This document shows positions 9,239 to 18,904 of a stretch of DNA of 64,000 bases, in pieces. Below the pieces are notes generated by a model. That model saw nothing but the letters and a program-made list of their open reading frames with translations, did no database searches and was not told the origin of the DNA. Made by a program: the position numbers and the translations under genes. The DNA is from Acidovorax sp. 69. Its GTDB lineage: Bacteria > Pseudomonadota > Gammaproteobacteria > Burkholderiales > Burkholderiaceae_C. The stretch spans positions 2,108,501 to 2,172,500 of the forward strand of contig NZ_PGEP01000001.1 of the NCBI RefSeq assembly GCF_002797445.1, written 5' to 3'. Numbering within the stretch: the stretch's first letter is position 1; each line of letters opens with the position of its first letter.

Positions 9239-9808
9239 ATGAAAGTTGTCGGTTTTGCCGGTTTCTCTGGCAGTGGCAAGACCACGTTGGTCGAGCAGTT
9301 GATCCCCGAGTTGCGGCTGCGGGGGCTGCGTGTGTCGGTGGTCAAGCATGCCCACCATAGTTTCGACATCGACCACCCAGGCAAGGACACCTACCGCCAC
9401 CGCGAAGCGGGTGCTTTCGAGGTGGTGGCCGCCTCGGACAAGCGGTTGATGCTGGTCCGTGAGTTTGAGCAGCCCGCCACGCTCAGCGTGCACCACCTGC
9501 TGGCCGAGTTGTACCAGGGCGTGGACTGGGTGCTGGTGGAGGGTTTCAAGGACAGCGACTTGCTCAAGGTCGAGGTGTGGCGCGCACCTGAACCCGGCCA
9601 GGTGGCCAAGCCGGTGCGCTACCCCGAAGACGATTTTGTGGTCGCCGTGGCCACCAATGCACCGCAGAGCCTGCCCGTGCCCACGCAGTTGCCCCTGCTT
9701 GACCTCGATGCGCCCGCCCAGGTGGTGGATTGGCTCATCCAGTACGAGCACCGCTTTGACTACAACTGGGAACTGCACGGAGGGCTGCTGCCATGCGCCC
9801 CCCGATGA
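9239..9808 (+). CDS. mobB: Molybdopterin-guanine dinucleotide biosynthesis adaptor MobB
   Basis: The 189-residue P-loop GTPase helps MobA attach GMP to molybdopterin. Walker A is GFSGSGKTTLVEQL at the N-terminus, followed by the family motifs VKHAHHSFDIDHPGKDTYRHREAGA and DWVLVEGFKDSDLLKVEVWR. An AAGGAG Shine-Dalgarno sequence precedes the ATG. The 3' end overlaps moeA by 16 bases, and the genes mobB-moeA-moaD follow in the same direction as a molybdenum-cofactor operon. Confidence 0.94.
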   Translation: MKVVGFAGFSGSGKTTLVEQLIPELRLRGLRVSVVKHAHHSFDIDHPGKDTYRHREAGAFEVVAASDKRLMLVREFEQPATLSVHHLLAELYQGVDWVLVEGFKDSDLLKVEVWRAPEPGQVAKPVRYPEDDFVVAVATNAPQSLPVPTQLPLLDLDAPAQVVDWLIQYEHRFDYNWELHGGLLPCAPR

Positions 9809-11055
9809 AGCCGCTGAAACCACTCGATGAAGCGTTGGCCGACCTGTTGGCCAGGGCCGCCCCTTTGGCAGGGACGGAGACGATCACCACCTTTGATGCA
9901 GACGGTCGCGTGCTGGCGCAAAACTGCATCTCGGCCCTGCAGGTGCCCCCGCAGGACAACAGCGCCATGGATGGCTACGCCGTGCGTTGCGCCGACGTGG
10001 CCGAAGCGGGTGTGCTGTTGACCGTGTCACAGCGCATTGCCGCTGGCAGCGCGGGCGAGCCCCTGCGGCCGGGCACGGCAGCGCGCATCTTCACCGGCGC
10101 TCCGGTACCCGCAGGTGCCGACGCGGTCCTGATGCAGGAAGACTGCGAGGCCCTGGCCAGTGCCACAGATGGCGATGGCTTGGGCCAAGTGCGCATCAAC
10201 ACCGTGCCCCAGCAGGGCCAATGGATACGCCATGCGGGTGAAGACATCACCCGCGACGCGGTAGTGCTGGCCGCAGGCACACGCCTCACGCCAGCGGAGC
10301 TGGGTCTGGCTGCGAGCATCGGGCAACACCAGCTACAGGTGGCGCGTCGCCCGCGCGTGGCGCTGTTCTCCACGGGGGATGAGCTCGTTATGCCCGGCGA
10401 GGTGCCACCTGAGCAGATGCGGCCTGGCGCCATCTACAACAGCAACCGTTTCTTTTTGCGCGCCATGTTGCTGCGCCTGGGCTGCGAGGTGACGGACTTC
10501 GGCATCGTGCCCGACCGACGCGAAGCCACCATCGACGCCCTGCGCAAGGCAAGTGCTGCGCACGACCTGATCCTGACCAGCGGTGGTGTGAGTGTGGGCG
10601 AAGAAGACCACATCAAACCCGCCGTGGAGACGCTCGGGAGCCTGGACCTGTGGCAGATCGCCATGAAGCCCGGCAAGCCGTTCGCTTACGGCCAGATCCC
10701 GCGTGCCGATGGTGCCGCGCACTTCATGGGGCTGCCCGGCAACCCTGTATCGAGCTTTCTGACCTTTGCGTTGCTGGTGCGGCCGTTTGTGCTGCGATTG
10801 CAGGGCGTGCAGGACGTTGCTCCTCAATCCATAGCTGCTCGCGCTGATTTCATCTGGCCCAAGGCCGATAAACGCCGTGAGTTTCTGCGCGTGCGCCACA
10901 ACGCGGCGGGCGGACTGGATCTGTTCAGCAATCAAAGCTCGGGTGTGCTCACCTCGGCCGCGTGGGGCGACGGCGTGGTGGACAACCCGGCGGGCCAGAC
11001 GATGGCACCCGGTGACACGGTTCGGTTCATCGCTTTCTCGGAGCTGTTGGGATGA
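9793..11055 (+). CDS. moeA: Molybdopterin molybdenumtransferase MoeA
   Basis: The 420-residue enzyme inserts molybdate into adenylylated molybdopterin. Recognisable parts are VPPQDNSAMDGYAVR, RIFTGAPVPAGADAVLMQED, the central domain with VALFSTGDEL and SGGVSVGEEDHIKP, and MGLPGNPVSSFLTF. The C-terminal beta domain follows. I chose 9793 because GGAGGG lies about 9 bases upstream; an alternative ATG at 9805 overlaps the mobB stop. Around 10829-10850 the gene contains CCATAGCTGCTCGCGCTGAT, close to one arm of the dispersed repeat family, encoding SIAARAD. Confidence 0.95.
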   Translation: MRPPMKPLKPLDEALADLLARAAPLAGTETITTFDADGRVLAQNCISALQVPPQDNSAMDGYAVRCADVAEAGVLLTVSQRIAAGSAGEPLRPGTAARIFTGAPVPAGADAVLMQEDCEALASATDGDGLGQVRINTVPQQGQWIRHAGEDITRDAVVLAAGTRLTPAELGLAASIGQHQLQVARRPRVALFSTGDELVMPGEVPPEQMRPGAIYNSNRFFLRAMLLRLGCEVTDFGIVPDRREATIDALRKASAAHDLILTSGGVSVGEEDHIKPAVETLGSLDLWQIAMKPGKPFAYGQIPRADGAAHFMGLPGNPVSSFLTFALLVRPFVLRLQGVQDVAPQSIAARADFIWPKADKRREFLRVRHNAAGGLDLFSNQSSGVLTSAAWGDGVVDNPAGQTMAPGDTVRFIAFSELLG

Positions 11056-11057
11056 AA

Positions 11058-11169
11058 CACCCCCTGAGTCGCTTCGCGCCTTCCCCCTCTCTCGCATTGC
11101 TGCGCAATGCGGGAGGGGGACGCCCCCAGCGCGGCGGGACGGCCCTTGCGCGGGGGCGCTGGCTTAGGG
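11058..11169. repeat. GC-rich intergenic hairpin element of the Comamonadaceae type
   Basis: A long imperfect stem is formed by TCCCCCTCTCTCGCATTGC (11082-11100) and GCAATGCGGGAGGGGGA (11104-11120), followed by a second GC-rich dyad built from CGCCCCCAGCG and CGCGGGGGCG. The preceding CCCCTGAGTCGCTTCGCG is also characteristic. I recall many copies of such an element between genes in Acidovorax and relatives; its function is unknown. It sits between moeA and moaD without reversing the reading direction. Confidence 0.7.
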
Positions 11170-11220
11170 TGTGCCAGTTTCATGCGCTGCAAATGACGCG
11201 CCGCGTTATGGAGAACTGAG

Positions 11221-11472
11221 ATGAAAGTCGGTGTACGCTACTTCGCCTCCATCCGTGAGGCCATTGGGCAAGGCAGTGAGGCCTTGGAGACCACATCCTC
11301 CACGCTGGGCGCGCTGCGTGACGAGTTGATCGCGCGCGGCGGCGCTCACGCCAGCAGCCTGGCGCGCGGCCGGGCCGTGCGCATGGCGCTCAACCATACC
11401 CTGAGCGATGAATCCGCCGCCCTGGCCGATGGGGCAGAGGTGGCGTTTTTCCCTCCGGTTACGGGCGGCTGA
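11221..11472 (+). CDS. moaD: Molybdopterin synthase sulfur-carrier subunit MoaD
   Basis: The 83-residue ubiquitin-like protein carries the thiocarboxylate that MoaE uses to build the dithiolene of molybdopterin. The beta-grasp start (MKVGVRYFASIREAIG), VRMALNHTL and the obligatory C-terminal Gly-Gly (FFPPVTGG) are all present. It follows moeA after the GC-rich hairpin element. The last 14 bases overlap the 3' end of the convergent dapA-like gene. Its partner moaE lies about 2.1 kb further on rather than adjacent. Confidence 0.93.
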   Translation: MKVGVRYFASIREAIGQGSEALETTSSTLGALRDELIARGGAHASSLARGRAVRMALNHTLSDESAALADGAEVAFFPPVTGG

Positions 11473-12379
11473 GTTCGTGCAGCGTCCGCAGGCGCTGCCC
11501 CAGCTCCCGAGACGCGGGCATCATGGGTGCCCGCAGCTCATTGCGCACCTCGCCCGCATGGGCCAGCATGGCCTTGAGCGGCGCGGGGTTGGGTTCTGCA
11601 AAACAGGCCTCCACCCAAGGCAACAAGGCTTGCCACACGCGTCGGGCTTCGGGCAGGTTGCTCGCACGCACCTGTTCCATCAGGTCCACAAAACGCGGTG
11701 TCTGCCAATGCGCGCAGGCCGAAATGGCGCCCGCACCGCCGAGTGCCAGTGTGTTGAAGATTTGCGCGTCTTCGCCAGTCAGCACCTCAAGGCGGCCATC
11801 GGCAATCAGGGCCTGTGTCTTGCCGGTGTTACCGCCGCAGTCCTTGATGGCTTGAATGCGTGGATGCGCCGCCAGCGCCAGCAGTGTCTCGGTGCTGAGT
11901 GTGGCACCCGTGCGGTACGGAATGTCATAGATGACCACGGGCACCGTGCTGGCATCGGCCAAGGCGCGGAACCAGTGGAGCAGGCCGTCTTGCGAGGGGC
12001 GAATGTAGTGCGGGGCGGACACCAGCAGGCCCGCCAGCGGGTAGCGTGCGAGGGCCTGCACCTGCGCCAGCACCTCGCCCAGGTGGTAGCCCGACACGCC
12101 CATCACCACGGGCACGCCCTGGGCGGCGTCGAGCACGGTTTGCAGAACCAGTAGTTGTTCGGCCTTGTTCAGCGCGGCAGCCTCACCCGTGGATCCGCAG
12201 GCCACAAAGCCCGACACGCCCTGGGCGCGCAACCGGGTGGTCAGCGCAAAGAGGGCCGTATGGTCCACCGCGCCGTCTTTGAACGGGGTGACCAGGGCGA
12301 TCCAAAGCCCGCTGAAAACGGAGCGATCGGGGAGGGCGGCCGTTGCGATATCGGCCGTTACAGAAGTGTGGGTGGGCAT
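11459..12379 (-). CDS. Dihydrodipicolinate synthase-family lyase (DapA-like)
   Basis: The 306-residue protein is a Schiff-base TIM-barrel lyase/aldolase. Visible catalytic positions are GSTGEA at 62-67, Y151 and R156 in YDIPYRTG, and the Schiff-base lysine K179 in AIKDCGGN. The retained arginine, which binds the substrate carboxylate in DapA, favours a true 4-hydroxy-tetrahydrodipicolinate synthase activity, but the Asp-Cys after the lysine differs from the classical Lys-Glu-Ala and another pyruvate-lyase role is possible. I chose the ATG at 12379 (MPTHTS) because AAGGA lies 8 bases upstream; the ATG at 12388 is too close to it. The gene is convergent with moaD, and its leader holds a short Lys-rich ORF and a strong hairpin. 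Confidence 0.85.
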   Translation of the reverse strand: MPTHTSVTADIATAALPDRSVFSGLWIALVTPFKDGAVDHTALFALTTRLRAQGVSGFVACGSTGEAAALNKAEQLLVLQTVLDAAQGVPVVMGVSGYHLGEVLAQVQALARYPLAGLLVSAPHYIRPSQDGLLHWFRALADASTVPVVIYDIPYRTGATLSTETLLALAAHPRIQAIKDCGGNTGKTQALIADGRLEVLTGEDAQIFNTLALGGAGAISACAHWQTPRFVDLMEQVRASNLPEARRVWQALLPWVEACFAEPNPAPLKAMLAHAGEVRNELRAPMMPASRELGQRLRTLHELSRP

Positions 12380-12480
12380 GCGTAGCATCCTTGGGTGGGT
12401 TCGACCGATGGAAGAACCGCCCTGAAGAGCGCACGGAATACCGGGAAGGAAAAAGAGGGAGGAGAGATTTTCTGCCAGGA

Positions 12481-12507
12481 GGTTCCGTCGCTCATCCGGA
12501 CGGAACC
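12481..12507 (-). promoter_or_regulatory. Hairpin in the dapA-like leader, possible attenuator element
   Basis: A perfect 9-bp stem (GGTTCCGTC / GACGGAACC) with a 9-nt loop lies about 100 nt upstream of the dapA-like start. The loop contains GATGAGC, which can pair with GCTCATC at the end of the upstream short ORF, so two folds compete. No U-tract follows the stem, so it is not a classical intrinsic terminator. Confidence 0.4.
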
Positions 12508-12517
12508 ACAGCTCCGG

Positions 12518-12607
12518 TCAGATGAGCTTTGGTTTTTTGGCTTTGACCACGCACGGCAAGGCCACCGCAGAAGCGGCGGTCATGGCGAGGGGAGCGTGCG
12601 TGGGCAT
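12518..12607 (-). CDS. Possible leader peptide upstream of the dapA-like gene (29 aa)
   Basis: The short ORF runs from ATG at 12607 to TGA at 12518 and ends with VKAKKPKLI, so four of its last eight residues are lysine. A TATACT -10-like hexamer ends 7 bases before the ATG, which would make the message leaderless. The stop region can pair with the loop of the hairpin at 12481-12507. A Lys-rich leader ahead of a DapA-type gene recalls amino-acid attenuation. Its first codons (MPTH) also resemble the dapA-like start (MPTHTS), so it could instead be a remnant of a duplicated 5' end. Expression is unproven. Confidence 0.35.
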   Translation of the reverse strand: MPTHAPLAMTAASAVALPCVVKAKKPKLI

Positions 12608-12614
12608 GGGTCGC

Positions 12615-12640
12615 AGTATAGCGATGCACCAGCGGTGCAA
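12615..12640 (-). promoter_or_regulatory. Candidate promoter with operator-like dyad before the dapA-like leader
   Basis: On the minus strand TTGCAC (12640-12635) and TATACT (12620-12615) are separated by only 14 bases, short for a sigma-70 promoter. Between and over the -35 sits a perfect dyad, TGCACC-N3-GGTGCA (12625-12639), which could be a repressor site. Confidence 0.35.
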
Positions 12641-12649
12641 AAAAGCAGT

Positions 12650-13015
12650 TCAGCCTGTGTGCGGTTGTTGTGATGTGCCGTCCGCTGGCTCTGGCTGCGG
12701 TGCCATCAGCTCGGGGCATTGCCAGGCGAGTAGCTCGGCCAGGCGGGTGACGATCCAGGTGGCCTCAGGCACCGACACGCCAGATTCGGCCGTACACAGC
12801 CCTGCGTGAATGCGCCGCAGGATTTCGGTCTCGGACGGTGCCTGCACGTGGTACAGCGTCTGCGCATGTTCCACCAAGTGGCCCGCCAGGTCTTCACACA
12901 GCTCGTAGCGGGTGCGCACACCGTTCGCCTTGTCGGTGAGGCGCCCCCGGGCGTCGGTGTACACCGCCATGAACGAGGGCGGTACGTGGATCTGGTTGTC
13001 ATCGTCCATGGGCAT
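12650..13015 (-). CDS. Conserved hypothetical protein
   Basis: The protein is about 121 residues, mostly helical and acidic, with motifs IHVPPSFMAVYTDARGRLT, RYELCEDLAGHLVEHAQTLYH and ILRRIHAGL. I believe similar short proteins occur throughout Comamonadaceae and are sometimes labelled as ATPases with chaperone activity, but no ATPase motif is visible and I assign no function. Its start lies 4 bases after the stop of the upstream small gene, so the two are probably co-transcribed. The ATG at 13009 (MDDDNQ) is an equally plausible start. Confidence 0.6.
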   Translation of the reverse strand: MPMDDDNQIHVPPSFMAVYTDARGRLTDKANGVRTRYELCEDLAGHLVEHAQTLYHVQAPSETEILRRIHAGLCTAESGVSVPEATWIVTRLAELLAWQCPELMAPQPEPADGTSQQPHTG

Positions 13016-13018
13016 CGC

Positions 13019-13273
13019 TCAGTCTGGGGTGAACAGCCGCTCGAACCTGGCTTGGTCGGATGGCAGCTCAAACGTCACGACCTGGCCCATTTTCATGTCC
13101 GACAGGCGGCAGGCGCCAAACAGTGTCGTTTTGCCCGCCAGCTCCATCACATCGAGGTCAATGATGGCGTAGGGGTGGGGCACGAAGACCTGGTGCGCAA
13201 ACACGTCGCGCACCGTGTTGCGCGGGGACGGGTAGAGCTTGTACAGATCGGTTTGAATTGTTTGTGTGGCCAT
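13019..13273 (-). CDS. Small hypothetical protein
   Basis: The 84-residue product (MATQTIQTDLYKLYPS) is not recognised. It has several hydrophobic strands (HPYAIIDLDVMELAGKTTLF) and no signal peptide or membrane segment. I chose the ATG at 13273 rather than a TTG at 13288. The gene is divergent from the small plus-strand gene at 13347 and lies directly upstream of another unrecognised gene, forming a two-gene minus-strand unit inside the moaD-moaE gap. Confidence 0.5.
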   Translation of the reverse strand: MATQTIQTDLYKLYPSPRNTVRDVFAHQVFVPHPYAIIDLDVMELAGKTTLFGACRLSDMKMGQVVTFELPSDQARFERLFTPD

Positions 13274-13346
13274 GGGCTTCAGGTGCAAGGGGCGGCAGTG
13301 CGGGTACAGTGCGGGCGAATCGTACAGACAAATTTTTTACCAATCT

Positions 13347-13577
13347 ATGGCACGTAACAAAAGTGAATGGCCGGCCAAAGTGCTGGCGCTGGTGCGCGGC
13401 GGCAATGTGGATGCCGCCATCGCACAGATCAAGGTGGCGCCCACGGTGGGCGATGTCACGCGCCTGCAGACCCTGCTGGCCCAGTTGCCGCCGTCGCCGT
13501 CACTGGCACAGCTGCACAAGGTGGTCGAGGAAGAGCGTGCCTTGCTGGCTGCGCCCCGACTGCACCGGTCGCCTTGA
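13347..13577 (+). CDS. Small hypothetical protein
   Basis: The 76-residue product starts MARNKSEWPAKVLALVRGG and is predicted helical, with no signal or membrane segment. I do not recognise a family. The internal ATG at 13347 is preferred over an earlier in-frame start at 13266, whose extra residues overlap the divergent gene's start. It lies 45 bp before moaE in the same direction and may share its transcript. Confidence 0.5.
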   Translation: MARNKSEWPAKVLALVRGGNVDAAIAQIKVAPTVGDVTRLQTLLAQLPPSPSLAQLHKVVEEERALLAAPRLHRSP

Positions 13578-13622
13578 TCCAGCCTTCTTGCTTTTCGTTA
13601 TCAGCCCGTTGAGAGTTTTGCC

Positions 13623-14099
13623 ATGACTTTGCCCCGTGTTTCCGTCCAGCCCGAGGACTTCGACCTGTCCACGGAAGTGGCTGCACTGCGCCGCGAGAAC
13701 AAGGGTGTCGGTGCCGTGTGCAGTTTCATTGGCACGGTGCGCGACCGCAATGAAGGGGATCAGGTGTCGTCCATGGAGCTGGAGCATTACCCGGGCATGA
13801 CCGAGAGATCCATCGAGGCCATGGTGGACGAGGCCTTTCGGCGCTTCGATATTTTTGGCGCCCGCGTGATCCACCGCGTGGGGCTGCTGCAGCCGCTCGA
13901 CCAGATCGTGCTGGTGGCCGTGACCAGTGCCCACCGGGGCCAGAGTTTTCAGGCCTGCGAGTTTTTGATGGACTACCTCAAGACCCAGGCGCCGTTCTGG
14001 AAGAAGGAAGAAACCCCCCAGGGCGCCCGCTGGGTGGATGCGCGGGTGAGTGACGACGCGGCGCTGGCGCGTTGGGGCATCACTGCCTCCAACGCCTAA
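13623..14099 (+). CDS. moaE: Molybdopterin synthase catalytic subunit MoaE
   Basis: The 158-residue enzyme adds two sulfurs to precursor Z, using MoaD thiocarboxylate. Motifs are GAVCSFIGTVRDRNEGD, LEHYPGMTERSIEAM, RVIHRVGLLQPLDQIVLVAVTSAHR, and the catalytic-lysine region MDYLKTQAPFWKKEE. It is separated from moaD by about 2.1 kb carrying one gene on the opposite strand that ends inside moaD and three small genes, an unusual break in the common moaD-moaE adjacency. Confidence 0.95.
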   Translation: MTLPRVSVQPEDFDLSTEVAALRRENKGVGAVCSFIGTVRDRNEGDQVSSMELEHYPGMTERSIEAMVDEAFRRFDIFGARVIHRVGLLQPLDQIVLVAVTSAHRGQSFQACEFLMDYLKTQAPFWKKEETPQGARWVDARVSDDAALARWGITASNA

Positions 14100-14120
14100 A
14101 TGGTGGGTGTTTGCATAAAA

Positions 14121-14170
14121 ATGGCGTTCTGCGCTTGCAGAACAAGCACCGATAGCTATTGAATCTATAG
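14121..14170. repeat. Degenerate dispersed-repeat copy between moaE and clpB
   Basis: The stretch contains a TTCTGCGCTTGCAGAA dyad, then AACAAGCACCGATAGCTATTGAA and a trailing TCTATAGC. The AGCTAT right arm and TATAGC tail match the family seen after dnaB; the core has diverged. It lies just upstream of the clpB heat-shock promoter. Confidence 0.5.
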
Positions 14171-14235
14171 CGGCCTGGTGCGGTCGCTCACCATCGATTC
14201 TCTGACCTGGGTCAATTCATTCGTTTGCCTGCTGC

Positions 14236-14264
14236 CTTGAAATGAGGCAGTGCTTGCCCCAACT
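14236..14264 (+). promoter_or_regulatory. Sigma-32 (heat-shock) promoter of clpB
   Basis: CTTGAAA at 14236-14242 and CCCCAACT at 14257-14264 are separated by 14 bases, matching the RpoH consensus CTTGAA-N13-17-CCCCAT-T. The clpB ATG follows at 14292. Confidence 0.85.
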
Positions 14265-14291
14265 GCAGTGCAATTCGGAGGACATCAACCC

Positions 14292-16898
<2,607 letters not shown>

Positions 16899-16973
16899 TG
16901 CAGGCCCGGGAAGGGGTTGCGGCGCTGGTCAGGGCTGCAATCCCTTCCCCAAGATGTGAAGGAGAGGTGTCGT

Positions 16974-17330
16974 TTGAATGAATTTGTTGCGGGCGTTGTG
17001 CGCCTGCTGCTGCGGATGGTGGTCATCGCCATGGGCTTGGTGTTGTTCGCCAGCCTGCTGGCGGCGGCCTTGGTGCTGGCGCTGGTGTGGGCGCTGCGCG
17101 CAGGCTGGGCACGCCTCACGGGCCAGCCGGTGACCCCCTGGGTCATGCGCATGGACCCGCGCACGGGCTTCAGCACGGTGTTTCGTTCCACCGAGCGCTG
17201 GTCGTCGGGCCGCCGTGGTGCTGCGCCAGCGGCAGATGGCACCAGCGACGAGACCGCCGCATCGCGCCGGGGCGGCATCCTGCCCGGCGCCGCCGAGGTC
17301 ACGGACGTCGAGGCGCGAGACCTGCGCTGA
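16974..17330 (+). CDS. Small membrane protein of unknown function
   Basis: The product is about 118 residues. Residues 8-45 form one long or two short hydrophobic segments (VVRLLLRMVVIAMGLVLFASLLAAALVLALVWAL), followed by a basic, Ser/Ala-rich cytoplasmic tail. I do not recognise the family. The TTG at 16974 is chosen because AGGAG lies 8 bases upstream; no suitable ATG exists before the hydrophobic part. It follows clpB by 75 bp with no clear terminator and may be read through from it. Confidence 0.55.
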   Translation: MNEFVAGVVRLLLRMVVIAMGLVLFASLLAAALVLALVWALRAGWARLTGQPVTPWVMRMDPRTGFSTVFRSTERWSSGRRGAAPAADGTSDETAASRRGGILPGAAEVTDVEARDLR

Positions 17331-17464
17331 GGGGCGCTGCTGACCGGGTGCCGATCTGCGCCTTTTTCCATCCAGCATGGAGCCGCTGGTGCCGCGAATT
17401 TGTGCCGCTGTCTCCTCTGCATTGTCCGTGACGCGCCTGTCGGGGTGTCTTCTATGATCCGACC

Positions 17465-18904
17465 ATGACACCAGCCGATATCCACGCCCATTTCGATCTT
17501 CAACGCCAGGCCAGCCGCGCGCATGTGGATGTGCCGCTGCTCGTGCGCCGAGAGCGGCTGCTGCGCCTTCGCAAGATGCTCGACGAGAACGGCCCCGTGC
17601 TGGCAGCGGCCGTGCAGGCCGACTTTGGCATGCGCTCACCACGCCTGACCGAGGTGGCCGACTTCTTTGTGTTGCGCACCCTGCTGTCGCACACGCTGAG
17701 TCATCTGGCGAAGTGGATGAAGCCCCAGAAAGTGCACACACCGATCTACCTGCAGCCGGCCCATGCGTTCATTCAGCGCCAGCCTCTGGGCGTGGTGGGT
17801 GTGATTGCCCCGTGGAACTACCCGGTGCAGCTGGCCCTGGCGCCTGCCATCACGGCACTGGCGGCAGGCAACCGCGTGATGCTCAAGCCCAGCGAGCTGA
17901 CACCCCATACCTCCGCCCAACTGGCGCTGCTGGTGGCGCAGTTCTTTGCTCCCGACGAGTTTTGCGTGGTGCAGGGCGATGCCAATCTGTCGGCTTTGTT
18001 TGCCTCGTTGCCGTTCGATCATCTGGTGTTCACCGGTTCCACAGCGGTGGGCCGCAAGGTGGCGCAGGCGGCGGCGCAGAACCTGACACCGACCACGCTG
18101 GAACTGGGCGGCAAGTCTCCCTGCATCATCGACGGCCACTGTGACATGGCGGATGCGGCGCTGAAGATTGCGCACGGCAAGCTGCTCAACGCGGGGCAGA
18201 CCTGCATTGCCCCCGACTACGTGCTGCTGCCACGCGGCCGCGAGGGTGAGTTTGCGCAGGCCTACCGGGCTGCGGTAGCACGCCTGTTCCCCACCATCGA
18301 GGGCAACGCCGACTACGCTTCCATCATCACGCCACGCCATCATGCGCGCCTGCGCACCATGCTGCAGCAGGCGCAAACGCAAGGGGCAGAGGTGCACACG
18401 ATCGACCCTACCGACGGCAAACCTATGGTGCCCACCTTGGGAACGCTGGGCGACGGTGCCAGCCGCCAGATGCTGCCCACGCTGGTGTTTGGTGCGACGT
18501 CGCAGATGCAGCTGATGCAGGAGGAAATTTTTGGCCCCATCCTGCCCGTGATCTCGTACGAGCGGCTGGACGATGCCATTGCCCACATCAACAGCGGGCC
18601 CCGCCCGCTGGCGCTTTATTGGTTTGGCCAGAGCGAGGCCGTGCGCGACGATGTGCTGCGCCGCACTGTGAGCGGTGGCGTGACGGTGAACGACACCCTG
18701 ATGCACATTGCGCACGACAACCTGCCGTTTGGTGGTGTGGGCGACAGCGGCTGGGGGGCTTACCACGGTGAGCGGGGTTTTTTGCGCTTTTGCCACCAGA
18801 AATCGGTGCTGGTGCAATCGCGCTGGGCCATGGGCTCACTGTTCTACCCGCCCTATGGCGCCAGGTTTGATCAGGTCATGGGACTGCTGCGGCGCTGGCT
18901 GTAG
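17465..18904 (+). CDS. calB: Coniferyl-aldehyde-dehydrogenase-type aldehyde dehydrogenase
   Basis: The 479-residue NAD(P)-dependent enzyme belongs to the class-3-like ALDH group that includes coniferyl aldehyde dehydrogenase. Motifs are PLGVVGVIAPWNYPVQLALAP, VFTGSTAVGRKVA (cofactor loop), the catalytic glutamate in TLELGGKSP and the catalytic cysteine in NAGQTCIAPDYVL, plus EEIFGPILPV. The substrate is inferred from family; related members also oxidise long-chain aldehydes. The last 29 bases overlap the 3' end of the convergent hybrid kinase gene. Confidence 0.85.
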   Translation: MTPADIHAHFDLQRQASRAHVDVPLLVRRERLLRLRKMLDENGPVLAAAVQADFGMRSPRLTEVADFFVLRTLLSHTLSHLAKWMKPQKVHTPIYLQPAHAFIQRQPLGVVGVIAPWNYPVQLALAPAITALAAGNRVMLKPSELTPHTSAQLALLVAQFFAPDEFCVVQGDANLSALFASLPFDHLVFTGSTAVGRKVAQAAAQNLTPTTLELGGKSPCIIDGHCDMADAALKIAHGKLLNAGQTCIAPDYVLLPRGREGEFAQAYRAAVARLFPTIEGNADYASIITPRHHARLRTMLQQAQTQGAEVHTIDPTDGKPMVPTLGTLGDGASRQMLPTLVFGATSQMQLMQEEIFGPILPVISYERLDDAIAHINSGPRPLALYWFGQSEAVRDDVLRRTVSGGVTVNDTLMHIAHDNLPFGGVGDSGWGAYHGERGFLRFCHQKSVLVQSRWAMGSLFYPPYGARFDQVMGLLRRWL

